64,000 bases of DNA, from positions 18,789,130 to 18,853,129 of the forward strand of contig OX365949.1 in the NCBI GenBank assembly GCA_947247005.1, in the 5' to 3' direction. Made by a program: the position numbers and the translations under genes. Positions 35,871 through 47,075 of this stretch are shown one piece after another. The stretch is from Spisula solida. Lineage: Eukaryota > Mollusca > Bivalvia > Venerida > Mactridae. The notes beneath the pieces were generated by a model. That model was not told the DNA's origin and did not search any database. It saw nothing but the letters and a program-made list of their open reading frames with translations. Every line of letters begins with the position of its first letter. Positions within the stretch are counted from its first letter, which is position 1.

Positions 35871-36300
35871 TAAACACTTACTCCAGTCCTTGTATGGTCA
35901 TCTTTGTGTAGGAATTAGGAATAACTAACTTAATTCCTCTCATAGACTGAAAAGTGCATCAAGGTCCGCATTAGACAGTTGTAAGGTTTGTTGAATGCAG
36001 GGTGATTTGTACTTGCATTGCAAATCAACAGAAGTTGGTATCTTTAAAGGTGCTACCTACAGATCGGGCTAAATTTCTTGTATGACGTAATTTTCCTACC
36101 AAGTATTTATGTAATAGAAAGTCGTTAGCTGTTACTTTATGAAAGATTTATTGCAAATACGCAATTTAAATCGATCTTGATATTGAGCATGCTTCGTGAA
36201 TTATGTAATTCACACTTTATCGAACTGTAATATCTACAAACTAAAGCGTAAACATCAGTGAGGTATTCGGTTCGTTTTGCAATTCGTTTTCATCGAATGC
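35871..36300. other. Array end, with an inverted module scrap
   Basis: No gene seen. 36240-36300 (gaggtattcggttcgttttg, cgttttcatcgaatgc) is the reverse complement of 7390-7440 in A1, so a small piece of module sequence lies inverted at the array's right edge, next to the LINE fragment. Confidence 0.55.
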
Positions 36301-37720
36301 TTGGAATATGTTTTTTAACTGTAATACGAAACTCAAAGTGTTCTTGATTTTCGGGTCTTGAAGTTTTTGTGTATCCAATCTCTTTATAACTGGTGGTTTC
36401 CTCCCAGTGCTTCTTAGATTGGCTTTTATGGTTGCTATGACAAGATGGTGATCACTTCCTACGTCAGCTACTTTTTTGACTTGGACATCAAGTAAGGATC
36501 TTTTCTACATTTCATTAATCATAAGGTGAACTTTTTGATTTTGACCCTTCCATTGGGTGAGTTCCATGTCAGTTTGTGTATTAGGCGATGTGGGAATAGC
36601 GTTCCTCCAATAACTAGGTTGTTGTTAGCACATTTCAATTAATCTTTCACCATTGTTGTTGAGTGTTCCACATCCGTGTTTGCCCATTATTCGTTCTTTA
36701 TTGCTGTTGTCGTTGCCTTTTTTTGAGTTGAAGTCTCCCATTACTATTAAAATATCATGTCTAGGAGCTAGTGTGATTTCAGCTTGCAGTTAATCATAGA
36801 ATTCTTCCTTGTATTTTTCTTCACTGTCATTTGTTTGAGTGTAGCATTGTATAAGTGTCATATTGTTGTGGTGTCCTTTCTGGCTGTTAAAATTCTATTG
36901 CTGACTAGTTTCCATTCGATTAGTGTTTTATCTTTTCCTTTGCTCAGTATGATGGCTACTCCTTGGTAATGGTTGTTTTCCTCGTGTCCTGAGTATATCA
37001 CTGTTTCTCCTGATTCTGTTGTGATTTTACCTGATCCTGTCCATCGGCTCTCGATGATGCCAAGTATTTATAAATTGTAACGTCTCATTTCTGCTGTTAA
37101 TTGAGCTAACTTTCCCGTTACGTACATGGTACGTTTATTCCAGAATCCTATTCTGGTTTTGTGTTTTGCTAAAGACTTCCTTCATGCTGGTAGCTGCCTT
37201 GCGGCTTTCACTACCAGCAGTCATGCTTGTTTGAAGGCCTCTGTGGTCAGGTGCAGATTGATTCATTGTTGCTGTTTCCGTAACGTACTTGATTTTACTA
37301 TACAGGGTTGTTAGCCCTGTGATATAAACCCCCAACCTGGAGGACCAGGGAGTTTATGTGGTTTCCTTCCTCTAGATTAGTTGCCAACCAAGGCTCACGT
37401 ATCATAATCTCCCCGGGTTTACATCAGAGTTTGTCTTCTCCTAGATGAGTTGCCTATCAGGGCTAACGACTCTCATCCATCCGGCTATTTTCCCATTGCT
37501 GGGGCAAGGTTGGTGAGTGCTAGGGCATGTCCACACGTCGGTGGGCCTACACACTGCATCTCTAGGGCCCTTGCTGCTCCGAGATCCTACACAGTTTAGT
37601 CTGGAAACGACTGTAATCAGTATCCGTTCATTGCCACTTGGCAGCACTGCGTAAGTCTTTGTAGTGTAGAGGCTATGGACTGACAATATAGACTTAAACA
37701 CTCGGCTCTCTTTTCGCTAG
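36301..37720 (-). pseudogene. LINE 5' part with endonuclease domain
   Basis: Minus-strand reading gives an apurinic-type endonuclease of a non-LTR retrotransposon, related to the type often annotated as craniofacial development protein 2-like. In order: KTQNRIGFWNKRTMYVTGKL, ILGIIESRWTGSG, VIYSGHEENNHYQGVAIILS, then NNNLVIGGTLFPH, HKLTWNSPNGR and GSDHHLVIATIK, followed by the linker ending FVLQLKN. The SDHH catalytic motif survives, but several frameshifts and stops break the frame. Upstream sequence (to about 37720) looks like the element's 5' leader. The reverse transcriptase is missing: sequence changes at 36300. Most LINE copies lose the 5' end instead. Confidence 0.85.
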
Positions 37721-38016
37721 ATGCTAGTTAGTGGCAGAAGACATGATTGTCAACCACACTAGATGCATTTCACTAGCCTTGTGATATATATCACACAACA
37801 CACGTACATATCAGAAAATGTTTGTAATATATCTTCTAGAGTTATTATGGCCCCGTCTTTGATGAGGGGGTATATTGCTTTGCACATGTCTGTCGGTCTG
37901 ACGGTTTGTCTGTCGGTCGGTCGGTCGTATTAATGGTTTCCGTTCAATAACACAAGAACCCTTTGACCTAGGATCTTCATGGAGGTTGGTCATCAGTAGT
38001 AGATGACCCCTATTGA

Positions 38017-38365
38017 AACTGTTAACATCAAAAGAGAAATGCGCTGATTTTCACGATATTTATTTTCTTTATCATTTCATAGCGTGAAAATCAGCGCATT
38101 ACTCTTTTAATGTTAACAGTTTCAATAATTCTCGAATTTGATGTGTTCTTAACTTAACGTACATGTGTTTCAGATTCACAGTTTCAGTTACATACAGTTT
38201 CAAAAGGATCAATGTTTTTTCTCACACGTTATACCATGACGACAAACAATCAATTTACGTCATATGACGTTACGTTCAATTGCGCGGAACGTAACGTCAA
38301 CAATTGCGCGAAAACTAATATAATAATACACGAATAAAAAATAAGAATTTTACACAAATCTTACA
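38017..38365. mobile_element. 349-bp insertion with 11-bp flanking repeat
   Basis: acccctattga occurs at 38006-38016 and 38366-38376, and the core unit reads through if the insertion is removed. The first third is a hairpin: aactgttaacatcaaaagag (38017) against the arm ending cttttaatgttaacagtt (near 38122), with gcgctgattttcac inside. A second inverted pair, tgacgttacgttcaattgcg / cgcggaacgtaacgtca, lies near 38265-38310. No coding frame. Confidence 0.7.
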
Positions 38366-38556
38366 ACCCCTATTGATTTTGGGTCAGTAGATCAAAGGGC
38401 CAGGTCACTGTGACTTGTACCATTTCTGACTATTAAATTGGTTTCCGTTCAATAACTCAAGAACGCTTTGACCTAGGATCTTCAAACTTTACATGGAGGT
38501 TGGTCATCAATAGTAGATGACCCCTATTGATTTGGGGGTCGGTAGATCAAAGGTCA

Positions 38557-38571
38557 AGGTCACTGTGACCT
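38557..38571. promoter_or_regulatory. Perfect inverted AGGTCA repeat (IR3, ERE form)
   Basis: aggtcactgtgacct matches the palindromic estrogen-response-element form AGGTCAnnnTGACCT, and its reverse complement has the same core as the classic frog vitellogenin element. It lies in the core repeat and is immediately preceded by another AGGTCA half site (38551). In-vivo binding is not implied. Confidence 0.5.
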
Positions 38572-38758
38572 TCACCATTTCTGACTATTTAATTGGTTTC
38601 CGTTCAATAACTCAAGAATGCTTTGACCTAGGATCTTCAAACTTTACATGGAGGTTGGTCATCAACGGTAGATGACCCCTATTGTGACCTTTACCATTAC
38701 TGACTTTTGGGCTGCCATGGGGGCATACATGTTTTACAAACATCTCTTGTAGAACTCT

Positions 38759-39198
38759 AAATTACTCTATATCATATTGGTTTATCTGTTAATTTATGGA
38801 ATGTTTACCAATACGAATATAACTGAAAAAAGAGAGCATTAAGTAAACACACGGAATACCGCATTATCAAATCAACGCCTCCGCATATTTACGTATCAAA
38901 AGGCAATAACAGTGAACAAAACATTAGAATATGAGGATCGGTTGATGTTGTTTATTCCGCGAAACCAAGATGAAACACTACCATTTCATAACATAAAATT
39001 GAATGATATTGCATTAAATAACAAGATAAAAGCACGTGCCGTCTAGCGTGACCAAAATTGAAAACAGTCTAGAGTGACCAACATTGAATACTTTATATGA
39101 TTACATAACCAGAGAATTATTGCGATTATTAGTATAGTCTTATACAATCATATCCTCTTTACATTGCTATTCTACGAAACCAATAATTACTAGTATGC
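38759..39198. other. Intergenic, nothing seen
   Basis: AT-rich sequence with no open frame or repeat that I could match within the window. Confidence 0.5.
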
Positions 39199-39346
39199 TA
39201 TAGTCGGGAGTCCATACGGAGAAAATGTGACGGGCCATGGCATCGGAGAGTAGAATGTGGCATCCATGCTATATGTAATCTTTGATATGTGTGTAATCTG
39301 AAACGGCCGGATGCCATCCGTGATTTTGCCTCGTTTTCTTAGAATA

Positions 39347-39359
39347 AGGTCAAAGGTCA
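39347..39359 (+). promoter_or_regulatory. Perfect DR1 (AGGTCA-A-AGGTCA), left arm
   Basis: aggtcaaaggtca is a perfect direct repeat with 1-nt spacing, the form bound by RXR, HNF4 and PPAR-type receptors in other animals. The right arm carries the same motif at 44021-44033 on the other strand. Confidence 0.4.
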
Positions 39360-40514
39360 AATGAGTGCATTTTTTATATATCGCGCTCAAAATATCAATA
39401 TATCTCTGTCAGTTTTCGGTCAAAATTTATACAAAAGGTATCAAAATGAAGCTAATGCACTGGGCTATCAATACAATAACTTTTTATAAATTTATGTATT
39501 GGTATATTCATGAATATTGATGAGAACACCAAAAATTAGCAATATTTTTTATAAAAATCCGACGTGTATGAAAAAGATATTTGTTATAATGTCGTCATTT
39601 TTGCTATTTGAAAGCCTAAATGGTTCTTATTTAAAGGTGAGATACTAAGCTATTGATATGTTAACTGGTCACTTACCTTCTCATTCATTTAAGGGCACAC
39701 GATCGCTTAAAGTGGGTGGGGTAAAATGACAAATGCACCCAAACTAACACAATAGCGTTAAAAGCAATATAAAATAGTAATATATATTTGCATTGATTTA
39801 AATTGGATTACAAGTAACAACTATTATATTGGTTTTGGAATGTACCAATTCATTTAAAAAAGGTCAACTTTCATTTAAGGAGGAATGAGCTACCTACACA
39901 TAGACCTACACCATAAATTCAAGTTTGGTGTGATAAATAAGAACAAACATAAAATTAGGTTCAAATATGCTATATCAATATAAAAAGATGATGATAATCA
40001 TAATGATATTGCAAATTGTTCATATACATTTACTTGTTCCATTGTAAAAGCATAAAAATGGGTGGGGAACGGTTCATTTTAAAGCATGAACACTGTTATA
40101 CAATATTATATTTCCATACAGCACCAGATTGATATTTTCATTCATGTTGTGTTTAAATTAAAATGAATATATAGTGAACGTATGCTTTTCCTGTAAAAAT
40201 GTATAACATCTACAGAGTACCGAGAAACGGCGGGTACCCATGCCCTTCCGTGGGAGGTATGATCATTAAACACAAGGTACATACACCCCCTTAAGTGCTA
40301 AAGATGTGTATATATGTACAAATAAGACAAGTTACAATGTCGCTGTTAAGTTTGGGATTGATTGAGAACATTTGCTGTGGATATATTTGCATGTGAATTT
40401 ACAAACACATCAGTTCGATGCAAGCAGTATGAAGGATTAGTAGACATGTGTAGACGATTGCTAATACCTTAGTCACGTCTTGATATCTGTATCTATTATG
40501 GATGCATCGACTCG

Positions 40515-40725
40515 TATCCGTATACAAGTGCCTGATTGGTAGTTTGCCGGGTTCAATCCCCGTCTGGACTAATGCTCAATTCTCTGAGCAAGAATTCCCC
40601 ACATCCTCCACTCGGCCAAGTTGTAAATCGGTGCCTGTGAGGCGGTGTCTGTACATGCTCGATAGTCTTCGCCGCCGCAGATCGATGTTGGCTGCATACC
40701 CACCAGGAGAGAAATAGTAGCCTCA
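40515..40725 (+). mobile_element. tRNA-derived SINE
   Basis: B-box-like cgggttcaatccccgtctgg (40548), then a central domain ctctgagcaagaattcccca, cactcggccaagttgtaaat, cggtgcctgtgaggcggtgt. This is the same domain as the SINEs in A1 and A2, where it reads tctctgagcaagaataaccc and ccaaggtgtgaatgggta. It ends in cccaccaggagagaaatag. The 71-codon frame here is a by-product. Confidence 0.75.
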
Positions 40726-41689
40726 GCGAAATTCGAAAGCAGGGTTCCTTAGGTAGCCAAATGACCAGGGAAGTTAAAATGTCACAGGATGGCTGAACAG
40801 CTTATAAATTAACTACTGAAAGCAGCCCTCGACTATTAGTAACTTAACTTCTTTGTTTAACTTCTTGGCGGAAGCATTTCAAGCCTTGATATATAGAGCG
40901 TTAACAAACAGGAATCATCAACTAGCGTGTACAACTGTCTGTCTCACCTGAATGTACGTCTCTTCTAATATCCAACAGACGGTCATATGTTTTCCAGCAG
41001 AAAAATAGTTTCACACCCGTCAAAGAGTGGAACCCCACAATGATACAGTGGTCGTTTGGGGACATGTTCTGAGAATTATATGTACTGTACAGAATGGGTT
41101 TCTTTGATGGCACAACTATCATACAGACTTGAATATTTGAATGTCTCAGATGGTGATTCTATATACATGTACATCTATATCATGACATCTGATAGTTATT
41201 TAATATCCTTCATACTCTTCTTTAGCTAGTATGCAAAGTAGGGTTGACTACAAATCAACACCAAAGAGACACAATACTAAGACATTGATCATGATGACAA
41301 AATTATACACTTAATAGACAAATATAGCGAACCTTCTTTGATCAGCATTATATAGATTACGTCTAATTTGGAAAATCTAAACAGTACAACAGAAAAAATA
41401 AGTTGCGAATATGCGAATCTATCAAGCAAATTTAAGATATCATGAAGATACTCATGAACTGTCAAGTTTCCACAATGGCTGCCTACGACAAATCTGAAAC
41501 ATATGTTGGCCCAAATATGTTAAACATAATTATATCTTGACAAATTCTACCTATATCATTCAACTATTATCAGACGTAGGCTTCCGGTGGCTGGGACAAT
41601 TCCCCAGAATGAATGTCGGGACTATATGCAAACTTATCAGCGAAGAGAAATAACACATTTGTTTATTTCTCTCGATACTTCTTGCAGAA

Positions 41690-42490
41690 CCTGATCCCAA
41701 CACCTCACGAAGTCCTTAATTTCCATCGGGAGTAAATCATCGAGGCAGTGGGACTGACGAATAACGTCAGGGCCACATCGGGAGTCATCCGATGTCTCCC
41801 GATACCCCCACCGCGATTCGTCCCGATGACCCAGAATGTCTCATGACTTACCCGAAGCTTCCCTTCAGAAATGCAATCCCGAGACCGCAAATGTGTCCCC
41901 AAAATATCACCGAAAGTTCTCCGAACTTTTAAATATCCCCTAGGGTTCGTGACACTTGTATCACTTTTTGTATCAAGTAGCCTCTGGGATGCCTAGCGCA
42001 TTTGTGTTCGCATAAGTGCCATGATTACTGGTATTCTCAAGGCTCTGGTGCGCTTCGGGGTTGCCTTCCCGCGATATTCCCGACATGACAGCGCGAATAC
42101 ATGGGGTACAAATAGGCATGTATTGAATCTTACTGATGCATGTACATGTACTCGCGTTTTTACAAGTTGTCCCAAGGTTCCCTAAAACGTTCACGAATCT
42201 CACCCGAGATACCGGAGACCTTTCCCGAAACACATGGGATCCTAGACGCCTTCTAAATCCATCTGGAGTAAATCCCCGAGGAAGAGGTATTGACGCATAT
42301 TGGAAAACATCGAGTGTTTTTGCAATGTATCCCGATTCTTCTCGATTTATCATGAATCCTCCTGATGTCACAACTTGTCCGATGACCTCCCCGATACTTC
42401 CTGTAGACAACGAGGAACCTGTTTACGATGCCTCCCAAATCTCCATCGGGAGTTTATCTCCTAGACAAAGACATGCTCAGTGGAACATAG
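41690..42490. repeat. GC-rich block with repeated CCCGA motifs
   Basis: Much GC-richer than its surroundings. tcccgat, catcgggagt and ctcccgata recur many times, and two halves (about 41700-41900 and 42180-42450) share ccatcgggagtaaat / catctggagtaaatcc, followed by tcgaggcag / ccgaggaag. It looks like a decayed tandem repeat. Overlapping frames on both strands (145 codons minus at 41973-42410, 124 plus at 42136-42510) follow from the composition and are not recognised. Confidence 0.5.
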
Positions 42491-42522
42491 GCTTCAAACG
42501 TCTCAATTGATACCCCGTGGCT

Positions 42523-43070
42523 TTAAGATACCAAGAACAATACTGAAAACCACAAGGCGAAGAACAGTAGAGTCAAGACCTGGGGAAAAACAGAATCAAT
42601 GAAGAGAACCGAATGATGAGTTAGTAAGGCATCCTTCGCTTGAAACACCCAACACATAGAAATGACCCTCGTATCTTTTGATGACATTTGGCATACTTCA
42701 CGTCTTTTCGTTGTCTTCTGTACATTCTGGTAGCTTTCTATCAAAACAAGCTCGTTTCCTCTTAGCAACGTCTATGTCCTGCTTCGCAAAAAAGGGAAAT
42801 ACCTTAGCAATATCGACTTTGGAGAAAGTCATTAGCAAGATGTAATCGTTTGGTTGTGGCATGGGTATACTTGTATCAGGACCAGATATAAATCGACGCA
42901 TCAGACAACTGTTTCTACCTCGTTTGCTTCAAAGTTGTGTTGTCTGTATTGATGAGCTGATATGTTACGTCACAATAGAAACGTTCAAAAAGGTAATTAC
43001 TCATATGTGCATTCAATACCGTACTATTCATCATTGTTTACTACACATTGCTACTGATTGAAATAGCAAC
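42523..43070. other. Short unrecognised frames inside the 5-kb element
   Basis: Minus frame 42698-42901 (67 residues, starting MRRFISGPDTSIPMPQP) reads like plausible protein, and minus 42523-42768 overlaps it in another frame. Being inside a candidate transposon, they could be remains of its gene, but I see no transposase motif. Confidence 0.25.
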
Positions 43071-44020
43071 AAACTGTATTAACTAAGGCTTTATAAACAT
43101 TATGAATGTACGGATAATCCAGGGTACAAAAGAAATGAACTGCAATTGGCTAAGAACTGCGTTTTCTTCTTCTCCAATACGACTCTATACATGCAACTAA
43201 AAGAACATACGTATACCCGGTACATTAGTAGTTTGTGAACAAATACCAACTCATTATTTGAGTGGTTAATATACCAGACGACACTTTACTTTGACGGCAC
43301 TATATGTTTTCTTTGATTGAAATTGGTGATTTGTAATAAAGGTAGTAACTACTGTGGCTTGTCGATGATTACAAGAATATAATAATACAGTTCTATACAA
43401 ACATATACAAAGTGTAATGAGACATATGTATTGCATTTTGTTTAATTATTAGAAGACACTGCATGTTTATCACTCAGATATAGATCCTTATTTCTACGCT
43501 ATTAGTCATGCAATAGATTATTTTATCAATATTAAAAAAATATGCAAATGATTATTTAAGTAAATCAAAATCAAATTCCACAAATAACTCATAAGGAATA
43601 TGTTTAATGAGTGTCTAATATTGATTCTAAATGTATTGAGATTTTTACGTTCTGGTTTCAATTTATCCCACCCACCTTTGGCGGGTATTCTCCGTGGAAT
43701 TTATCTATAAAAATATACATTTAATGAAAGCTCTATGTCTTCTCATGATTTTGGTACAATTTGGATATTTAAATAATAGAAATAAGGAAGATATGTTATT
43801 AATTTGTGAACAATACACGTAGATTTTTATCGAAAATTTACCAATTTTTGACATCCTCATTAATATTCATGAGTATGCAAATGTGATAATTTGCATAAAA
43901 TCATTGCAAATGAAGGATCAATTCATTAGCTTTAATTCGATACTATTTTGACCATTCTACCTGTAGAATTGACCAAGATATTGTTCAATTTCAAGTTGAT
44001 GTATGTTATATGCACTTAAT

Positions 44021-44033
44021 TGACCTTTGACCT
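44021..44033 (-). promoter_or_regulatory. Perfect DR1, right arm
   Basis: tgacctttgacct is the reverse complement of the motif at 39347-39359 and sits at the mirrored place in the opposite arm. Confidence 0.4.
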
Positions 44034-44216
44034 CTTTTATGCCCTCACAGAGGGGTTTGCGCGTGGCATCCACCCAAACCATACACAACTGGTATTGGGC
44101 AATTCAAATATGGTATTGAAACACTTCTACTAAAAAATGCCATGGACCATGAAAAATAAGCGACTTTTGTCCTGATGGACTCCCAACTACTATGTTCTTA
44201 TTAGTAAAAGGACAAG

Positions 44217-45301
44217 CATAGGCGGATCCAAGGGGGGGGGGGGGGGCGGACCCGGCGTACGCTTCCCCCTAAAATCGCCGGAGCCTAGGTAATTTAATAA
44301 TTTAAGATGTAAGAACAATATTGATATGCAATGTTTTTTCGCTCGCATCAATAACACAATAATGGATTTTTAAGTGAACTTAATGCTCTATGCAAACAAA
44401 AACAAAATATGGGACTGATTGGTAGCATAATGCCAAACATGGCTACATAATTGCCGATATTCTTGCACATTAAAAATGTCCGACAAGTCAGTAATACAGT
44501 TGGCTTGATTTTCTTATAAACCTGTCATTTCCATTAAAAAATAAGATATCTCAAAATGCAGCTGACGAATTCCGTGGTTATATTTAAAAAGTCACGAGGC
44601 AGAAAGCCACTGGTCTCCCTAGTCGCTGGATCCCAAGTATTTCACATTTCCTCTTAAACAAAACTGAAGCCCTGGAGTTCGCAGAAAATGCTGCTCAGAT
44701 AGACATTGCATTTTTTCTTCGTGACGAATTTACAGAAGCTATATATATATATATATCAGTGAATATTATCCAGTCGATAATCGTTAGTCCTGGCTATGTT
44801 GCTCATATAAACAACGAATTTTCTTGCTAGCTTCGCTCGCTGTAGAACTACGTAAATTCAATGAAAGCCGCAAAGTGTTGATTTATCAATGAATTGGTTG
44901 GGTATGCTGCTCAGATAAACACTGATTTTTTTCTCTAATTCTTACAATTACTACATCAGTGAATATAACCAAGTAATAAGGATGTGGTGTTTGCTGCTTA
45001 AATAGATAATTGTATTTTTTCTTGCTCGCTGCGCTCACACAACCACTATCAGTTAATTTTGTCAAGTAGGGAATGAGTATGAGGGATATGCTGCTCAAAT
45101 AATTAATTCATATATTTTTGCTCGCCTTGCTCTCACATTAACTTTATCAATGAATATTTTAAGATAAAGAACGAAATTGTGTGGAATGCTTCTCAGAGAA
45201 TACAGTTTTTTCTTGCGCGCTTCGCTCGCGCATTTTCTTGGGGGGGTATCAATACATGAATGTACGCCCCCCCCTAACGCCAAATTCTGGATCCGCCCCT
45301 G
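44217..45301. mobile_element. 1085-bp TIR element with internal tandem units
   Basis: Left end cataggcggatccaagg and right end ttctggatccgcccctg are inverted copies (about 14 bp), flanked by a 5-bp duplication, acaag (44212-44216 and 45302-45306). Just inside both ends are long G or C runs. The interior has about five degenerate units of 110-130 bp, each with tatgctgctcagataaac followed by ttcttgctcgcttcgctcgc variants. No protein. The 62-81 codon minus frames at 44886-45283 are translations of the units. Confidence 0.8.
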
Positions 45302-45518
45302 ACAAGGGTAACAAAATACTGTTATCCTTCTGAAATAAAATGCATGTTCCTATAAAGTTGTCCTATAATTCTAATAATTTAACATTACCTGTGTAAACAA
45401 GATATTTTTGCCCTCTGGCAGATTATGTCGAGCCTCGGCGAACGTTGAAAAAAGCTCCAACTTAAAGGTGCCCAGTTACATTTAATCCCACTATGCATAA
45501 AGAAGAAATGATCCGTAC

Positions 45519-45905
45519 AAACTAACTTCAATGTGACCTCTGACCTCCAATTGTGACTTTGACCTTTGAGAGAGAGGAACCTGTGGTTGTTCATGACACT
45601 CCGATTATTAGAGGCTAACATTCGTGCCTATTTTAAGCAAGATTGGTCAATGTATGGCAAAGTAATGGTCTGGACAAACTTCAATTTGACCGTTGACCTC
45701 CACCTGTGACCTTAACCTTTTAAATAGGAACCTTGGGGTTGTCAATGACACTCCTCATGGAGGTGAACATTCATGCCTAATATAATCAAGATTGGTCAAA
45801 GCATGACAAAGTTATGGTCAGGACAAAATCGGACTGACGCACTTGCGCACGCACGCACATACACCAAAAATAGCGACTTAGTCTCGCTAATAGCAGGCGG
45901 GCTCG
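45519..45905 (+). mobile_element. Core-repeat element, second type
   Basis: Two units of about 153 bp (starting near 45526 and 45679): acttcaatgtgacctctgac, gacactccgattattagagg, aagattggtcaatgtatggc. Then ggacaaaatcggactgac, a GCAC microsatellite (45838-45862), and a short terminal stem gcgacttagtctcgctaata. The plan (about 150-bp core units plus tetranucleotide run) is like that of 37846-38758, but the sequence differs. It has many TGACCT-type half sites. Confidence 0.65.
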
Positions 45906-46640
45906 ACAAAAATGAGCATACATATTCGAATTTCCCGTGTTATCTATTGACATAACAGCAGAAAATATGCCATGTTGTTTTGGCCATTTTCATGACTATT
46001 TATGACATAACACCTTCCGAAAAACACTATGGCAGTCTTGCTACATATATTTTACATACTCTGTGTTCTACAGTTTTATATGTGTACACAATAAGAAAGG
46101 GTAGCAAAAATGTTCATGCATTGTTATTGTTTGACAAAACACAGGGCAAAATTAAGCCCATAAATGAACCTTGTCCTTTGAAACTTTATGTCATATATAG
46201 AAGACATTTAACAGGTAACACTGAGAAAGACAAAAACCAATCGGCAATGGAAGACAACACTCTACTGAAACTGCAGAATACAAAAGGCACAACATGAGGA
46301 AACCCGTATATGAGTTGCTTGCTCTGAACGCAATTGGACCCGGTGAAAAAGACAACATTATATAATGAAGTTGTTTCTTTATTCTGTCCCTGTTATATCC
46401 TTGATATCCGATAAAACCACGTGTTCTTTTACAATAGATGTATAGTATTGTCCCGTTTCCTCCTCCGTTCTTTAAGTGTGGCGAAGATGTTGTCTTCCTT
46501 GGACATTTTACTATTTCTATATAGCTCTATTATAGAGCGTGTTGTACGATGAACGAACATAATCCTCCCGCCATCCAGTAGCTAAGACATCCCTCCTTAC
46601 CTTAGTTGTAGTGTGTAAATCATCGTCTACATGTTATATC
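45906..46640. other. Intergenic, one unrecognised frame
   Basis: The plus frame 45980-46297 (105 residues from ATG) has no recognised motif, signal peptide or neighbour. It could be chance. Nothing else seen. Confidence 0.4.
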
Positions 46641-47075
46641 TGAGTGTGATTGTAACCTCGATCTATTTTTCTTGACTGTCTATTTTATCTAATATGAAGG
46701 ACCCCTGGAGTTAATATTCCTTCTTTATAAAAAAACACCCCATTAATCAGATACATCAAAGTTAGTGTAACCAATAAATATTTAGGAGACATTGGGTTAT
46801 TTTGGAATTTCGTTTCATGAACATTGAAGTTCTATGAATAATGCTGACAGGAATTGTGAATAAATCATTAAGTTCTGGAGAATAACTCGTATTCAACATG
46901 TACTGTTACAAGTTTCATTATCTGTAACTTTAATAACAAGATTCTACCAATTGATGAAGTTGTCTTGTTGATTTAGATCTGTTCGTAATTTGAAGAGGAA
47001 CATCTCTGACACCAAGTCATGATTACTTTTTTTAAAATAACGATTGATGTTATGTCACAAGTTAATTATACTGTA
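46640..47075 (+). repeat. Dispersed repeat family, copy 1
   Basis: taatatgaaggacccctgga, aagttctatgaataatgctg, ttgttgatttagatctgttc and gtcatgattact recur in order at 59640-60040, and inverted at about 63470-63880. The boundary with the palindromic MITE at 47076 is not sharp, so they could form one larger element. Confidence 0.6.

Larger units (their letters stand above)
37846..38758 (+). mobile_element. Core-repeat element, copy 1 (split)
   Basis: Starts ccccgtctttgatgaggggg, then a GTCT/GTCG microsatellite (37889-37928), then core units of about 154 bp: ttcaataactcaagaac, tttgacctaggatcttcaaa, ggaggttggtcatcaa, gatgacccctattgat, ggtcaaggtcactgtgacct. Complete units are 38367-38520 and 38521-38674, and a partial unit leads to the end tgccatgggggcatacatgt. 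Two further copies lie at 50378-50630 and 50862-51255. The layout resembles non-autonomous Pearl/Helentron-type elements of bivalves; that assignment is an inference. Confidence 0.75.
39199..44190. mobile_element. Candidate 5-kb DNA transposon with long inverted arms
   Basis: Left end tagtcgggagtccatac (39201) and right end gatggactcccaacta (44174) are inverted copies. Arms of about 550 bp (39199-39760 and 43640-44190) match imperfectly but in order: ccatggcat, the aggtcaaaggtca DR1 motif, gaagctaatg / aaagctaatg, ttcatgaatattgatgag / ttcatgaatattaatgag, and gggtggggtaaa / gtgggtgggataaa. The interior carries a SINE, a GC-rich block and short frames, but no recognisable transposase. Target duplication is unclear. 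It may be two related elements in opposite orientation rather than one transposon. Confidence 0.6.

Noticed and set aside
36784..37335. Plus-strand frames of 61-66 codons
   Set aside because: They are the antisense of the LINE endonuclease read on the minus strand.
41973..42410. 145-codon minus frame, the longest with ATG in the window
   Set aside because: It lies in a GC-rich repetitive block where several overlapping frames on both strands are open; no motif and no splice context.
44886..45283. Two consecutive minus frames of 62-70 codons with similar peptides
   Set aside because: They arise from the tandem units inside the TIR element; the similarity is periodic DNA, not a protein repeat.
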